From Micromonospora purpureochromogenes (GTDB lineage Bacteria; Actinomycetota; Actinomycetes; Mycobacteriales; Micromonosporaceae): a DNA stretch of 64,000 bases. The stretch spans positions 1,116,001 to 1,180,000 of the forward strand of contig NZ_LT607410.1 in NCBI RefSeq assembly GCF_900091515.1. The letters run 5' to 3'. Below, piece by piece: positions 8,057 to 18,116 of the stretch. The position numbers were made by a program, and so were the translations under genes. Under the pieces are notes generated by a model. The model saw nothing but the letters and a program-made list of their open reading frames with translations, did not search any database and was not told the DNA's origin. The number at the start of each line of letters is the position of its first letter. Position 1 is the first letter of the stretch.

Positions 8057-9730
8057 ATGACGGAGACCCCGCACCCCCTGTACGACAGGCACGCCGACAC
8101 CCTGAACCGTGCGCTGACCGCCATCACGGAGCGGGGATACTGGTCCGCCTATCCCGAGTCACCGAGCCCTCGGGTGTACGGCGAGACCGCCGCCGCCGAC
8201 GGTAAGGCCGCCTTCGAGGCGTACCTGAACGGCGACTTCCCCCTCGACCAGCCCGGCTCGGGCGACCGGGTCGCCACCGAGACCAGCCCCTTCGGGCTGG
8301 AGCTGAACGTGCGCTACCCGCACGCCGGCGCCGACGAGCTGGTCGCCGCCGCCTCGGCCGCCCTGCCGGCCTGGCGTGACGCCGGACCGCAGACCCGGGT
8401 GGGCGTCTGCCTGGAGATCCTCGACCGGCTGCACAAGCACATCTTCGAGCTCGCCAACGCGGTGCAGTTCACCAGCGGCCAGGCGTTCGTGATGGCCTTC
8501 CAGGCCGGCGGCGCGCACGCGCTGGACCGCGCGCTGGAGGCGCTCGCCTACGCGTACGCCGAGATGACCCGGCACCCGCGGACGGCCGGCTGGGAGAAGG
8601 CGGCCGGCAAGGGCGACCCGATGCGGATGACCAAGACGTTCCACGTGGTGCCCCGGGGCGTGGCGCTGGTGGTCGGCTGCAACACCTTCCCCACCTGGAA
8701 CTCATACCCGGGGCTCTTCGCCTCGCTGGTCACCGGCAACCCGGTGGTCGTCAAGCCGCACCCGCGCGCGGTGCTGCCGCTGGCCATCACGGTCCGGTAC
8801 GCCCGCGAGGTGCTGGCCGAGGCCGGCTTCGACCCCAACCTGGTGCTGCTCGCCCCCGAGGGGCCGGGCGAGAAGCTCGCCTCCACCCTGGCGCTGCACC
8901 CCGCCGTGAAGATCGTCGACTTCACCGGCTCCACCGAGTACGGCGACTGGCTGGAGGCGAACGCCCGGCAGGCGGCCGTCTACACCGAGAAGGCCGGCCT
9001 GAACACGGTGGTGGTCGACTCCACCGACGACTTCGCCGGGATGTGCCGCAACCTCGGCTTCACGCTGACCCTGTACAGCGGCCAGATGTGCACCACCTCG
9101 CAGAACTTCCTCATCCCGGCCGGTGGCATCGAGACCGACCAGGGGCACAAGAGCTTCGACGAGGTGGCCGCCGGCATCGCCGGCGCGGTCGGCAAGCTCA
9201 CCGCCGACCCGGCGCGTGGGGTCGAGCTGACCGGCGCCATCGTCAACGACGGGGTGCTGGAGCGGCTCGACGAGGTGACCAAGGTCGGCGAGCCGGTGCT
9301 GGAGTCGCGGACCGTCGAGCACCCGGCGCTGCCCGGCGCGGTGGTGCGGACGCCGGCCATCGTCAAGCTGGCCGCCGACGACACCGCGACCTACGGCCGC
9401 GAGTGGTTCGGGCCGATCTCCTTCGTCATCGCCACCGACTCCACCGCGCACAGCCTGGAGATCATGCGCGCGACGGTGGGGGAGAAGGGCGCGCTGACCG
9501 CCGCCGTCTACTCCAAAGACGAGGCCGTGCTCGACGCGGCCGAGGCCGCCGCGGTCGACGTCGGCGTGCACCTGTCCTGCAACCTGACCGGCGGGGTCTT
9601 CGTGAACCAGTCGGCCGCGTTCTCGGACTTCCACGGCAGCGGCGCCAACCCGGCCGCGAACGCGGCGCTGACCGACGGGGCGTACGTGGCGAACCGGTTC
9701 CGGATCGTGCAGAGCCGGCGGCACGTCTAG
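8057..9730 (+). CDS. paaN: Phenylacetic acid degradation protein PaaN (aldehyde dehydrogenase family)
   Basis: 557 residues from the ATG at 8057, matching the PaaN_2 type of aldehyde dehydrogenase. NTFPTWNSYPGLFASLVTGNPVVVKPHP, read in parts, is the cofactor-binding half, followed by VDFTGSTEYGDW and the catalytic region YSGQMCTTSQNF with its Cys. The family oxidises the ring-opening aldehyde in aerobic phenylacetate breakdown. No other paa genes are near. CATGAT sits 7 nt before 8057, suggesting a leaderless start; an in-frame ATG at 8045 is the alternative. Confidence 0.87.
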   Translation: MTETPHPLYDRHADTLNRALTAITERGYWSAYPESPSPRVYGETAAADGKAAFEAYLNGDFPLDQPGSGDRVATETSPFGLELNVRYPHAGADELVAAASAALPAWRDAGPQTRVGVCLEILDRLHKHIFELANAVQFTSGQAFVMAFQAGGAHALDRALEALAYAYAEMTRHPRTAGWEKAAGKGDPMRMTKTFHVVPRGVALVVGCNTFPTWNSYPGLFASLVTGNPVVVKPHPRAVLPLAITVRYAREVLAEAGFDPNLVLLAPEGPGEKLASTLALHPAVKIVDFTGSTEYGDWLEANARQAAVYTEKAGLNTVVVDSTDDFAGMCRNLGFTLTLYSGQMCTTSQNFLIPAGGIETDQGHKSFDEVAAGIAGAVGKLTADPARGVELTGAIVNDGVLERLDEVTKVGEPVLESRTVEHPALPGAVVRTPAIVKLAADDTATYGREWFGPISFVIATDSTAHSLEIMRATVGEKGALTAAVYSKDEAVLDAAEAAAVDVGVHLSCNLTGGVFVNQSAAFSDFHGSGANPAANAALTDGAYVANRFRIVQSRRHV

Positions 9731-9753
9731 GTATTCGCCTTTGGTCCAGGTCG

Positions 9754-9827
9754 GGGTTTCCGGGGGAGCCCGCCCGCTCCAGGCGGTCAGGCTTGATCCT
9801 TCCGCGGGCGGGCTCCCCCGGAAACCC
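9754..9827. repeat. Perfect 23-bp inverted repeat
   Basis: 9754-9776 is perfectly complementary to 9805-9827, with a 28-nt loop between. It could terminate paaN transcription, but it is unusually long and looks like an intergenic palindromic repeat. Confidence 0.7.
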
Positions 9828-9870
9828 GTGCGGGGTGCGCTGGTGGCGTCGCTGCCGGGACCGGGGGGGT

Positions 9871-9982
9871 GGCTCATCGGGGTGCCGCCGTGCGTCGTGT
9901 CCCCTGTTCCTGGGGCGGGCGGGGCGGGCGCTGCCTCCAGCGGGGTGTGGCTCGTCGGGGTGCTGCCCTGCCGGATGTCCCC
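9871..9982. repeat. Imperfect 34-nt direct repeat, two copies
   Basis: 9871-9904 and 9949-9982 match at 27 of 34 positions (shared GGCTC, TCGGGGTGC and TGTCCCC). They lie between the 23-bp inverted repeat and the acetyltransferase stop and encode nothing obvious. Confidence 0.55.
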
Positions 9983-9991
9983 AGTTGAGGG

Positions 9992-10522
9992 TCAGGCGGG
10001 GCGGCGCATCTGGAGTTCGCGCAGGGCGGGGACGGTGGGGTGCGGCACGCGCACGCCGGTGTCGGTGAAGTCCAGCCGCTGGTAGGCGCGGTAGGCGCGG
10101 TCGTTGCCGACGACCACCTCCAGCAGCAGTTCCGGGCGGCCGGCCGCGCGGGACCAGGCGGCCACCCCGTCGATCAGGTCGGCGAGCAGGCCGCTGCCCC
10201 GCCAGGTGGGGGTGACGTAGACGGCGTAGACGACGGTCAGGCCCGGCTCCTCGGGGGAGGCGATGCCGCCGGCGTGGCCGACCAGCCGGCCACCGGGGTC
10301 GGCGACGAACTGCGCGGTGTGGTCGCCCCGGGAGACGGCCGCGATCCGGGCGGCGTAGTCGGCGTGCGGGCGGGCGGCGGCCTGGGCGACGGTCTCCAGG
10401 AACGCCAACGGCGCGTCCGCGAGCATCTCCAGCCGTAGCGCCCGCATCCGGGCGGCGTCCTCGGGGCGTACCCGGCGGACCGCGGCTCTCCGGGCTTCCG
10501 GCCGGGCCGGGACAGGTGTCAT
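9992..10522 (-). CDS. GNAT family N-acetyltransferase
   Basis: 176 residues from the ATG at 10522. A single GNAT fold is visible: [19 protein letters not shown] at the N-terminus, then [23 protein letters not shown] for acetyl-CoA binding, and [19 protein letters not shown] near the end. Substrate unknown. TATGCA lies 7 nt upstream of 10522, favouring this leaderless start over the in-frame ATG at 10534. Confidence 0.82.
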   Translation of the reverse strand: MTPVPARPEARRAAVRRVRPEDAARMRALRLEMLADAPLAFLETVAQAAARPHADYAARIAAVSRGDHTAQFVADPGGRLVGHAGGIASPEEPGLTVVYAVYVTPTWRGSGLLADLIDGVAAWSRAAGRPELLLEVVVGNDRAYRAYQRLDFTDTGVRVPHPTVPALRELQMRRPA

Positions 10523-10742
10523 GTCCGCATGCATACCGCAGCGACCATCGCCAATGGACGGGCGGTCGGCGGAGCACCGGAATATGCCCGATTTGTGGTC
10601 GTGCGCCACCGTCACGCCTCGTGTAGCGTGCGATTTCGGTCACCGATTCAGCGGCCCTCACCGATCGCCGGAGCGGTGGTCCTCCGGTGCCGGCCCGCCG
10701 GCCCCGGGTCGTGGAACGCCGCGCAGAGTGAGGAAGTGCACC

Positions 10743-10946
10743 GTGGCACAGGGCACCGTGAAGTGGTTCAACGCCGAGAAGGGCTACGGCTTCATCGCCG
10801 TCGACGGCGGCCAGGACGTCTTCGTCCACTTCTCCGCCATCGAGATGGACGGCTACAAGGCGCTGGACGACGGGCAGCGGGTGGAGTTCGATATCGCCCA
10901 GGGCCAGAAGGGCCCGCAGGCCGAGCGGGTGCGCGTCATCGCCTGA
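10743..10946 (+). CDS. Cold-shock protein
   Basis: A 67-residue single cold-shock domain with both RNA-binding motifs, KGYGFI and DVFVHFSAI. It binds single-stranded nucleic acid and acts as an RNA chaperone. The start is GTG at 10743, preceded by a GAGGAAG ribosome site, and gives the standard family N-terminus [14 protein letters not shown]. It is a single gene. The length is normal for a CspA-type protein. Confidence 0.96.
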   Translation: MAQGTVKWFNAEKGYGFIAVDGGQDVFVHFSAIEMDGYKALDDGQRVEFDIAQGQKGPQAERVRVIA

Positions 10947-11049
10947 GTCGCGTCCGGTCCCGCTCGTCGGCCGGTCCCCACCGGGGCAGCGGCGCGGGCG
11001 GGCACCAGGGAAGATCGTGGGCCGATCCAGCCGTCGCTGAGGAGCGCTC

Positions 11050-12093
11050 ATGTCCGACCAGTCCCCGTCGGGTCCGCCCGAGCCCGATCCCGTGGACCGG
11101 CCCGCGCCGGGCGGCCCGGTCGGGCCCGCCGGCCCGTACCAGGGCTGGGTCTTCCCGCCCACCGGCGGCTACCCGCCCGGCGCCGACCCGTACCCCGGCT
11201 ACCCGCCCGGCTACCCGCCGTACGCCGGCCACCTGCCGTACGGCTGGCCGGCCGCCGGCGGCTGGGATCCGGCCGACCCGTTGGTGAACCCGCCGCAGGC
11301 GGGCATCGACGGCTGGTTCAGCCGGTGCGCCGGCGCGCTGCGTCGTGGCTGGCGGACGCTGCTGCCGATCATGCTGCTCACCCAGGCGCTTCCCGCCGCG
11401 GTGGTCTCGATCATCTCCCTCGGGCTGGAGCCGTCCTCGCAGCTGCCGGCCGACGGCTCGCTGTCCCCGGGCTACCTGGGTGACTTCCTCACCTTCGGCG
11501 GCGCGACGATGGTCGCCGCCCTGCTGCTCTACCTGCTGCAGAGCGTGGGCTGGGCGGCCGGCACCTGGGTGGTCACCCGGCAGGCGGCCGGCGAGCCGGT
11601 CGACCTCGGCGGCGCGCTGCGCTACGGCGTGCGCCGGGCACCCGGGCTGTACGGCTGGACCCTGCTGACCGGGCTGCTCGCCGCGGTCGGCTTCTGCTTC
11701 TGCGTGATACCCGGCGTCTACCTCGCGTTCGCGCTCGCCCTGGCCGGCCCGGTCTACCTCTTCGAGCGGCAGAACCCGATCGGGCGTTCCTTCCACCTCT
11801 TCCGCAGCCGGCTCGGCATGGTGCCGGCCCGGGTCGCGCTGGTGGCGGCGGCGGTCGTCGCCGGGACCGTGGTCGGCGCGGTGCTGGAGGCCGTCGGCAC
11901 CGCGCCACTGGGCACCGACCCGTTCGCCGCGCCGGGCACCGCGGTGGGCGCCGTCGTGGTGGTCGCGGTGACCGCTGCGCTGGTCGTCCCGGTCTACCTG
12001 GTCCAGCTGGTCGGGCTGATCGTGACGTACGCGGAGCAGCGGGCCCACGAGGGGCCGGTGAACGCCGCGCGACTGGCGGCGGAACTCGGCTGA
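11050..12093 (+). CDS. Conserved membrane protein with Pro/Gly/Tyr-rich N-terminus
   Basis: 347 residues. The first ~80 are a low-complexity cytoplasmic tail rich in GYPPG-like repeats. About six membrane segments follow (around residues 98-118, 150-170, 205-232, 262-285, 300-325). The pattern resembles the glycerophosphodiester-phosphodiesterase membrane-domain-like proteins of actinobacteria, which lack the catalytic part. Function unknown. A GAGGAG site precedes the ATG. The gene ends just upstream of the groEL control region. Confidence 0.75.
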   Translation: MSDQSPSGPPEPDPVDRPAPGGPVGPAGPYQGWVFPPTGGYPPGADPYPGYPPGYPPYAGHLPYGWPAAGGWDPADPLVNPPQAGIDGWFSRCAGALRRGWRTLLPIMLLTQALPAAVVSIISLGLEPSSQLPADGSLSPGYLGDFLTFGGATMVAALLLYLLQSVGWAAGTWVVTRQAAGEPVDLGGALRYGVRRAPGLYGWTLLTGLLAAVGFCFCVIPGVYLAFALALAGPVYLFERQNPIGRSFHLFRSRLGMVPARVALVAAAVVAGTVVGAVLEAVGTAPLGTDPFAAPGTAVGAVVVVAVTAALVVPVYLVQLVGLIVTYAEQRAHEGPVNAARLAAELG

Positions 12094-12107
12094 CCGGCCC
12101 GAGTCTG

Positions 12108-12134
12108 CTTGCACTCGGCAGGGGAGAGTGCTAA
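12108..12134 (+). promoter_or_regulatory. CIRCE-like HrcA operator 1, overlapping the promoter
   Basis: CTTGCACTC-N9-GAGTGCTAA: the right arm is perfect and the left arm matches at 7 of 9 positions. TTGCAC (12109-12114) and TAAACA (12132-12137) with a 17-nt spacer form a promoter inside the element, so HrcA binding would block RNA polymerase. Confidence 0.75.
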
Positions 12135-13991
<1,857 letters not shown>

Positions 13992-14011
13992 GTCCAGCTC
14001 CACCAACGCCG

Positions 14012-14045
14012 AAAGGGGCGGGCCGCGCGAGCGGTCCGCCCCTTT
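14012..14045. terminator. Bidirectional terminator after groEL
   Basis: AAAGGGGCGG (14012-14021) pairs with CCGCCCCTTT (14036-14045); the stem continues inward to about 15 bp with one G-T pair and a GCGA loop. It also serves the convergent gene at 14054. Confidence 0.8.
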
Positions 14046-14053
14046 CCGTCTCC

Positions 14054-14296
14054 TCAGGGCAGGCTGCGCTGGTTACGCCGCTTCTGCGCCCGGTCGTACG
14101 GTGGGCGGATGGCGACCGGCTCGTCGACCACGGTCACCAGCTCCTCGGCCTCCGGCTCGTCGACGCCGGTCATCTCGGCAAGCTGCTCCGCGTCGCCGTA
14201 GTCCCGCCGGTCGAACGGCACCGCGATGGGCGGCTCGCCGATCGGCGCCCAGGTGCGGGGCACCGGATCGTCGGTCTGTTCGTCGTCCGTGGTCAT
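14054..14296 (-). CDS. Small acidic hypothetical protein
   Basis: 80 residues, acidic in the first two thirds (many Glu/Asp, motif EPEAEELVTVVDEP) and basic at the end (YDRAQKRRNQRSLP). No domain recognised; probably cytoplasmic. A clear AGGAGG site stands 8 nt before the ATG, so it is very likely translated. Its leader contains a hairpin directly against the ribosome site. Confidence 0.65.
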   Translation of the reverse strand: MTTDDEQTDDPVPRTWAPIGEPPIAVPFDRRDYGDAEQLAEMTGVDEPEAEELVTVVDEPVAIRPPYDRAQKRRNQRSLP

Positions 14297-14308
14297 GGGT
14301 CGCCTCCT

Positions 14309-14323
14309 CTACCGAAACGGTAG
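14309..14323 (-). promoter_or_regulatory. Leader hairpin abutting the ribosome site
   Basis: On the minus strand CTACCG-TTT-CGGTAG is immediately followed by AGGAGG. It may shield the start of the 80-residue gene or bind a regulator. Confidence 0.45.
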
Positions 14324-14342
14324 GGGGCAACCATCACCCATG

Positions 14343-14383
14343 CGGGCGAATGGCATTATCAGGGTCTATATCCCATTCGCCCG
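14343..14383. repeat. 11-bp inverted repeat around an AT-rich core
   Basis: CGGGCGAATGG (14343-14353) and CCATTCGCCCG (14373-14383) flank 19 AT-rich bases. The minus strand of the core contains GATAAT, a possible -10 for the 80-residue gene. Likely a promoter/operator. Confidence 0.5.
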
Positions 14384-14446
14384 TTTATCGATATGTCGCG
14401 GTCTTTCGCGGAGCCGCGCGCCTCGCCCGGCCGGCCGGCGAAGCCG

Positions 14447-15367
14447 TCAGAGCGTACGGCGGTACAGGAAGAAGACCCGCTCGATCCGGGCGCCCGCGCT
14501 GCCGGAGTAGAACGGCACCGGGCCCACCCAGCCGATCTGCGCCGCGCTGATCCCGGCCTCGTGCTGATCGCGCAGGCAGCGGCGCAGCAGCACCCCGCCG
14601 ATGCCCGAGCCCTCCGCCGCCGGCGCGGTGCCCATCGGCCCGAACCAGCTCGGCCGCGATGATCCCCAGGCCGCGAAGCCGAGGATCTCGCCGTCCCGCT
14701 CCGCAAGGTGGCAGCCCGCGTCGGCGCGGCCGACCGAGCCGGCCAGCTCGCCGTCCCAGGCGCCGCCGAAGGTGGACCGGGCGAACGCGGCCAGCGCCGG
14801 CAGGTCCGCCGGCTCCGCCCGGCGTACCGACACGCCCTGGCCGGCCAGCCTCGCCTCCGCCGGCTTCGTCGTGCGCAGCGCCGGCGACCCGTCGTACGAC
14901 AGGTCGGCCGTCATGTTCCACGCCGTACGGTCCTGCCGGTAGCCCAGCGCCAGCGCCAGGCAGACCGCCGGGGTGTACCGCACGTCGATGCCCGGCCAGG
15001 CGTAGTACGGCGGGTTCCCGGCCAGCAGCAGCTCGGCCACGCCGAGGCCGGCGAGCCGCCGTTCCGCCTCGGCCACCAGCGCCCGGCCGACCCCCCGGCG
15101 CCGCCGCTGCGGCGCGACGGCCAGCAGGTCGACGTGCCCGAGGCGCGGGTCCGCCGCCGAGACCGAGCCGATCAGCACCCCGATCAGCTCGTCCCCCGCG
15201 TACGCCCCGACCGCCAGTACCGTCCGGTCCGCCGAGGCCCGGGGCCAGAGGGCGGTGACCACGGACTCCGCCTCGGCGGCGTCCTCGGGCAGGTCGAGCG
15301 CGCGTCCGCAGAGCGCGACGACGGCGGGGACCCGGTCGGCGGGCAGGTCGGCGAGGGTGAACTCCAT
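14447..15367 (-). CDS. Tandem GNAT family N-acetyltransferase
   Basis: 306 residues from the ATG at 15367. Two GNAT folds are visible: the first with VDLLAVAPQRRRRGVGRALVAEAERRL, the second ending in a variant acetyl-CoA site (GSGIGGVLLRRCLRDQHEAG) and a YSGSAGARIERVFFLYRR tail. Substrate unknown. TAGGGT lies 8 nt before the ATG, indicating a leaderless transcript. The gene lies 46 nt past the stop of the divergent-side subtilase and points away from it. Confidence 0.83.
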   Translation of the reverse strand: MEFTLADLPADRVPAVVALCGRALDLPEDAAEAESVVTALWPRASADRTVLAVGAYAGDELIGVLIGSVSAADPRLGHVDLLAVAPQRRRRGVGRALVAEAERRLAGLGVAELLLAGNPPYYAWPGIDVRYTPAVCLALALGYRQDRTAWNMTADLSYDGSPALRTTKPAEARLAGQGVSVRRAEPADLPALAAFARSTFGGAWDGELAGSVGRADAGCHLAERDGEILGFAAWGSSRPSWFGPMGTAPAAEGSGIGGVLLRRCLRDQHEAGISAAQIGWVGPVPFYSGSAGARIERVFFLYRRTL

Positions 15368-15413
15368 GGTGGCCGACCCTAGATCAACCACCACGGGTCG
15401 GCGCAAGGCCCGA

Positions 15414-17954
15414 TCAGCCGGCCCGGGCCGCCCGCACCGCCGCGTACGCGTCGACGAGGCCCGCGCCGGTGATGTTCGCGTCCCCGCCGCAGGCGTCCTG
15501 AGGTGCGCGGGAGCGGTAGCTCGGCTGCGCCGGCTGCGCCGTCTCCCGCAGGATCCGGCGGGTGCGCTCCAGGTCGCCGACGAGCGCCGGGTTCGCCGAC
15601 CACATCAGTGCCACCACGCCCGCCACCTGCGGGGTCGCCATCGAGGTGCCGTCCAGGGTGGCGTAGCCACCGCCCGGCATCGCGGAGAGCACGCCCGCGC
15701 CCGGCGCGAGCACGTCCGGCTTGGCCGCGTCCCCCGGGGCCGGTCCGCGACTGGAGAAGAGGGTCACCCGGCGGTTGCGGTCCACCGCGCCGACGGTCAA
15801 CACGTCCGGGTACGGCGCGGGCGGGTCGGCGATCGAGCCGCAGTACGGCCCGGTGTTGCCGGCCGCCGCGACCACCAGGATGCCGGCGGCGGCCAGCGCG
15901 TCGGCGGCCGGCCGGAGCGCCCGCGGGTCGCAGCCCTCGATCGGCGGGCAGCCCCAGGAGTTGGTCAGCACGTCCGGCGCGCGCGCCGGACGACCGTCGG
16001 CGAACGGGTCCCCGCCGGGCGGGAAGGGGGCCAGCATGAACTGGAGGCAGTCCAGGTAGTGCGCGGGGCTGCCGAGGTTGCGGTCGAGGTTGACGCAGCC
16101 CACCCAGCGCGCGCCCGGGGCCACCCCGATGCCGTCCCGACCCACCGCGCTGCCCACCGTGTGGGTGCCGTGCCCGCCCGCGTCGTTCGGCGAGCGGGTG
16201 TGGTCCCACGGGTCGTACCAGGAGTCGTCGCCGCCCCGGAAGCCGTCGGCCAGCGCCGGGTGGCGGCCGTCCACGCCCGAGTCGGAGCTGCCCACCACCA
16301 CGCCCGAACCGGTCACCCCCAGCTCCGACCAGACCCGGTCGGCGCCGAGCAGCCGGATGTTCCAGGCCGGGCCGACCGGCGCCGGCGCGTCGCCGGAGGT
16401 GGTCGGGGCGGGGGCGGGCAGCGGCCGTACCCGCTGGCTGACCAGGACGCGGGAGACCTCGGGACGGCCGGACAGCCAGGCCCGCACCGCCGGCCCGCCG
16501 TCGATCTCGATCGCGTTGACCAGGTAGTACGGCCTCGGGTGCAGGCGCAGTCGGCCCAGCTCGCGGCGCAGGTCGCCCTGGGTCCGCTCGGCGGTGGCGA
16601 CCAGCCGGGAGTACACCTCGGCGGCGCGCCCGTCCCGACCGGCCCGGCCCGGCGTACCGGCCGGGATGCCGGCCAGGTCGGCCTGCTCGCGCAGCACCAC
16701 CAGCAGCCGCTCGCCGTGCAGTCCGGGCTGCCCGGGGACCGCGTCCACCACCCCGACCGCGACCAGCAGCACGCCGGCGGCCAGCCCGGCCACCCGCCGG
16801 CTGGGCGTGACCGCCCGGGGCCGGGCGAGCAGGACGCCGTACCCGACGGCGAGCAGGACCGCGACGGCGAGCCCGGCGACCGCGGCGGCCGCCACCCAGA
16901 ACGGCACGTCGCGGGTGGTGGCCAGGAGGATCGAGACCTCCTCCGGGTCGGCGAAGGCGAGCGGACCGAACAGCACCAGGCCGACCAGCCAGCGCACCGG
17001 CCCGGCGGTCCGGCCGCCGGTCCGGCGGCTGGCCGCGTACAGGGCGGCCAGCGTGAAGGCGGCCGGGGGCACGGCGAGCAGGGCGGGCAGTTGGGCCCCG
17101 GACTGCCCGGTGCCGGCGGCCAGCAGCAGCAGGGTGACCCCGCCGACCAACCCGCCGAGGAACACCAGCCGGGCGGGCCGGGGCGGCTCGCCGCCCCCGA
17201 GCGAAAACCAGAACCGCCCGTCGAGCAGCACCCCGGCCAGCGCGCCGAGCGCCGCCGCGGCCAGCGCGGCGAGCACGGTCTCCAGCGGGCCGCCCAGCGC
17301 GCCGAGCCAGGCCCAGGGAAGCAGCAGGGCCAGCCCGGCGGCCACCGCGAGCAGGGTGACCGGACCGGGCCGGCGGCCGCCTGCCGTGCCGGCGGCGCTC
17401 CCCCGCCGCCCGGTGCGACCCGCGCCGTCCGGCTCATCGGGGGTCGTCGCCGGCCCCGGCTCGCCGTCCGGTGCCTCGGCGGTGGTCGCCGCCCCCGGCT
17501 CGACCCCCGGCCCGTCGGACAGGGCGCGGCGTCGGGCCGGTAGCCGGGCGGCGACCAGGGCCAGCCCGGCGGCGGTGGCGGCCAGCGCCGCCAGATAGAG
17601 CTCGTGGTGCACCGGCGGGAGGGCGCGCAGCGCGCCGAGCGCGCCGAGCGCCAGCGCTCCGGCCAGCCAGGCCCGGCCGGTGGCCCGCAGCGCCGGGGAG
17701 CGGGGGAGCAGCGCCAGCAGCAGGGCCGGCAGGCCGACCAGCAGGACGCCGGCCAGGGAGAGCACCGGCCAGAGCCACGGCCACCGGTCCAGCCCGCTGG
17801 CGAGCCGTACCTGGTCGACGGACCAGCCGGCGACCTGGAGCAGCACGGTGGTCGCCACCGTCCAGCCGCCCGCCAGCACCGCCGCCACCACCGCCCAGGG
17901 GTTGGCGGATCCGCCGGTTCCGTCGCTTCCGGTGGGAGGTGGCTCGGGCCGCAT
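15414..17954 (-). CDS. Polytopic membrane subtilisin-like serine protease (S8)
   Basis: 846 residues. The N-terminal half (about 20-420) has roughly ten hydrophobic segments in two blocks, split by a long Pro/Gly/Ala/Glu-rich loop (about 140-200). The C-terminal half is a peptidase S8 domain with its triad in order: Asp558 (SSDSGVDG), His595 (GGHGTHTVG) and Ser771 (GTSMATPQVAG), plus the oxyanion Asn region AAAGNTGPY. A propeptide-like segment sits between. Such a large membrane part on a subtilase is unusual. The catalytic domain is presumably extracytoplasmic. TACTGT lies 6 nt before the ATG. Substrate unknown. Confidence 0.85.
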   Translation of the reverse strand: MRPEPPPTGSDGTGGSANPWAVVAAVLAGGWTVATTVLLQVAGWSVDQVRLASGLDRWPWLWPVLSLAGVLLVGLPALLLALLPRSPALRATGRAWLAGALALGALGALRALPPVHHELYLAALAATAAGLALVAARLPARRRALSDGPGVEPGAATTAEAPDGEPGPATTPDEPDGAGRTGRRGSAAGTAGGRRPGPVTLLAVAAGLALLLPWAWLGALGGPLETVLAALAAAALGALAGVLLDGRFWFSLGGGEPPRPARLVFLGGLVGGVTLLLLAAGTGQSGAQLPALLAVPPAAFTLAALYAASRRTGGRTAGPVRWLVGLVLFGPLAFADPEEVSILLATTRDVPFWVAAAAVAGLAVAVLLAVGYGVLLARPRAVTPSRRVAGLAAGVLLVAVGVVDAVPGQPGLHGERLLVVLREQADLAGIPAGTPGRAGRDGRAAEVYSRLVATAERTQGDLRRELGRLRLHPRPYYLVNAIEIDGGPAVRAWLSGRPEVSRVLVSQRVRPLPAPAPTTSGDAPAPVGPAWNIRLLGADRVWSELGVTGSGVVVGSSDSGVDGRHPALADGFRGGDDSWYDPWDHTRSPNDAGGHGTHTVGSAVGRDGIGVAPGARWVGCVNLDRNLGSPAHYLDCLQFMLAPFPPGGDPFADGRPARAPDVLTNSWGCPPIEGCDPRALRPAADALAAAGILVVAAAGNTGPYCGSIADPPAPYPDVLTVGAVDRNRRVTLFSSRGPAPGDAAKPDVLAPGAGVLSAMPGGGYATLDGTSMATPQVAGVVALMWSANPALVGDLERTRRILRETAQPAQPSYRSRAPQDACGGDANITGAGLVDAYAAVRAARAG

Positions 17955-18104
17955 CCGGAAACAGTACGACGCCCGGCCCGCCCCCCGACGTCCGTCGCGT
18001 CCCGGGGTGCCTGGATCGCGCGATCCGGGTCGCGCGGTGGGTGATCAATGCCTCTCCCGGCCCCTGGCGGGGGACAGGACCTGCTGCCCGGGGCCCCGGG
18101 CGGT

Positions 18105-18110
18105 TACGGT
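18105..18110 (+). promoter_or_regulatory. -10 hexamer of leaderless glpD
   Basis: TACGGT stands 6 nt before GTG 18117, with no Shine-Dalgarno. The spacing puts the transcription start on the start codon. Confidence 0.6.
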
Positions 18111-18116
18111 GGACCC

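Noticed and set aside
9462..11162. A 566-codon open frame on the minus strand with repeated Gly/Pro/Arg motifs
   Set aside because: It runs through the palindrome, the repeats, the acetyltransferase in another frame and the cold-shock gene on the other strand; composition is that of a GC-rich shadow frame.
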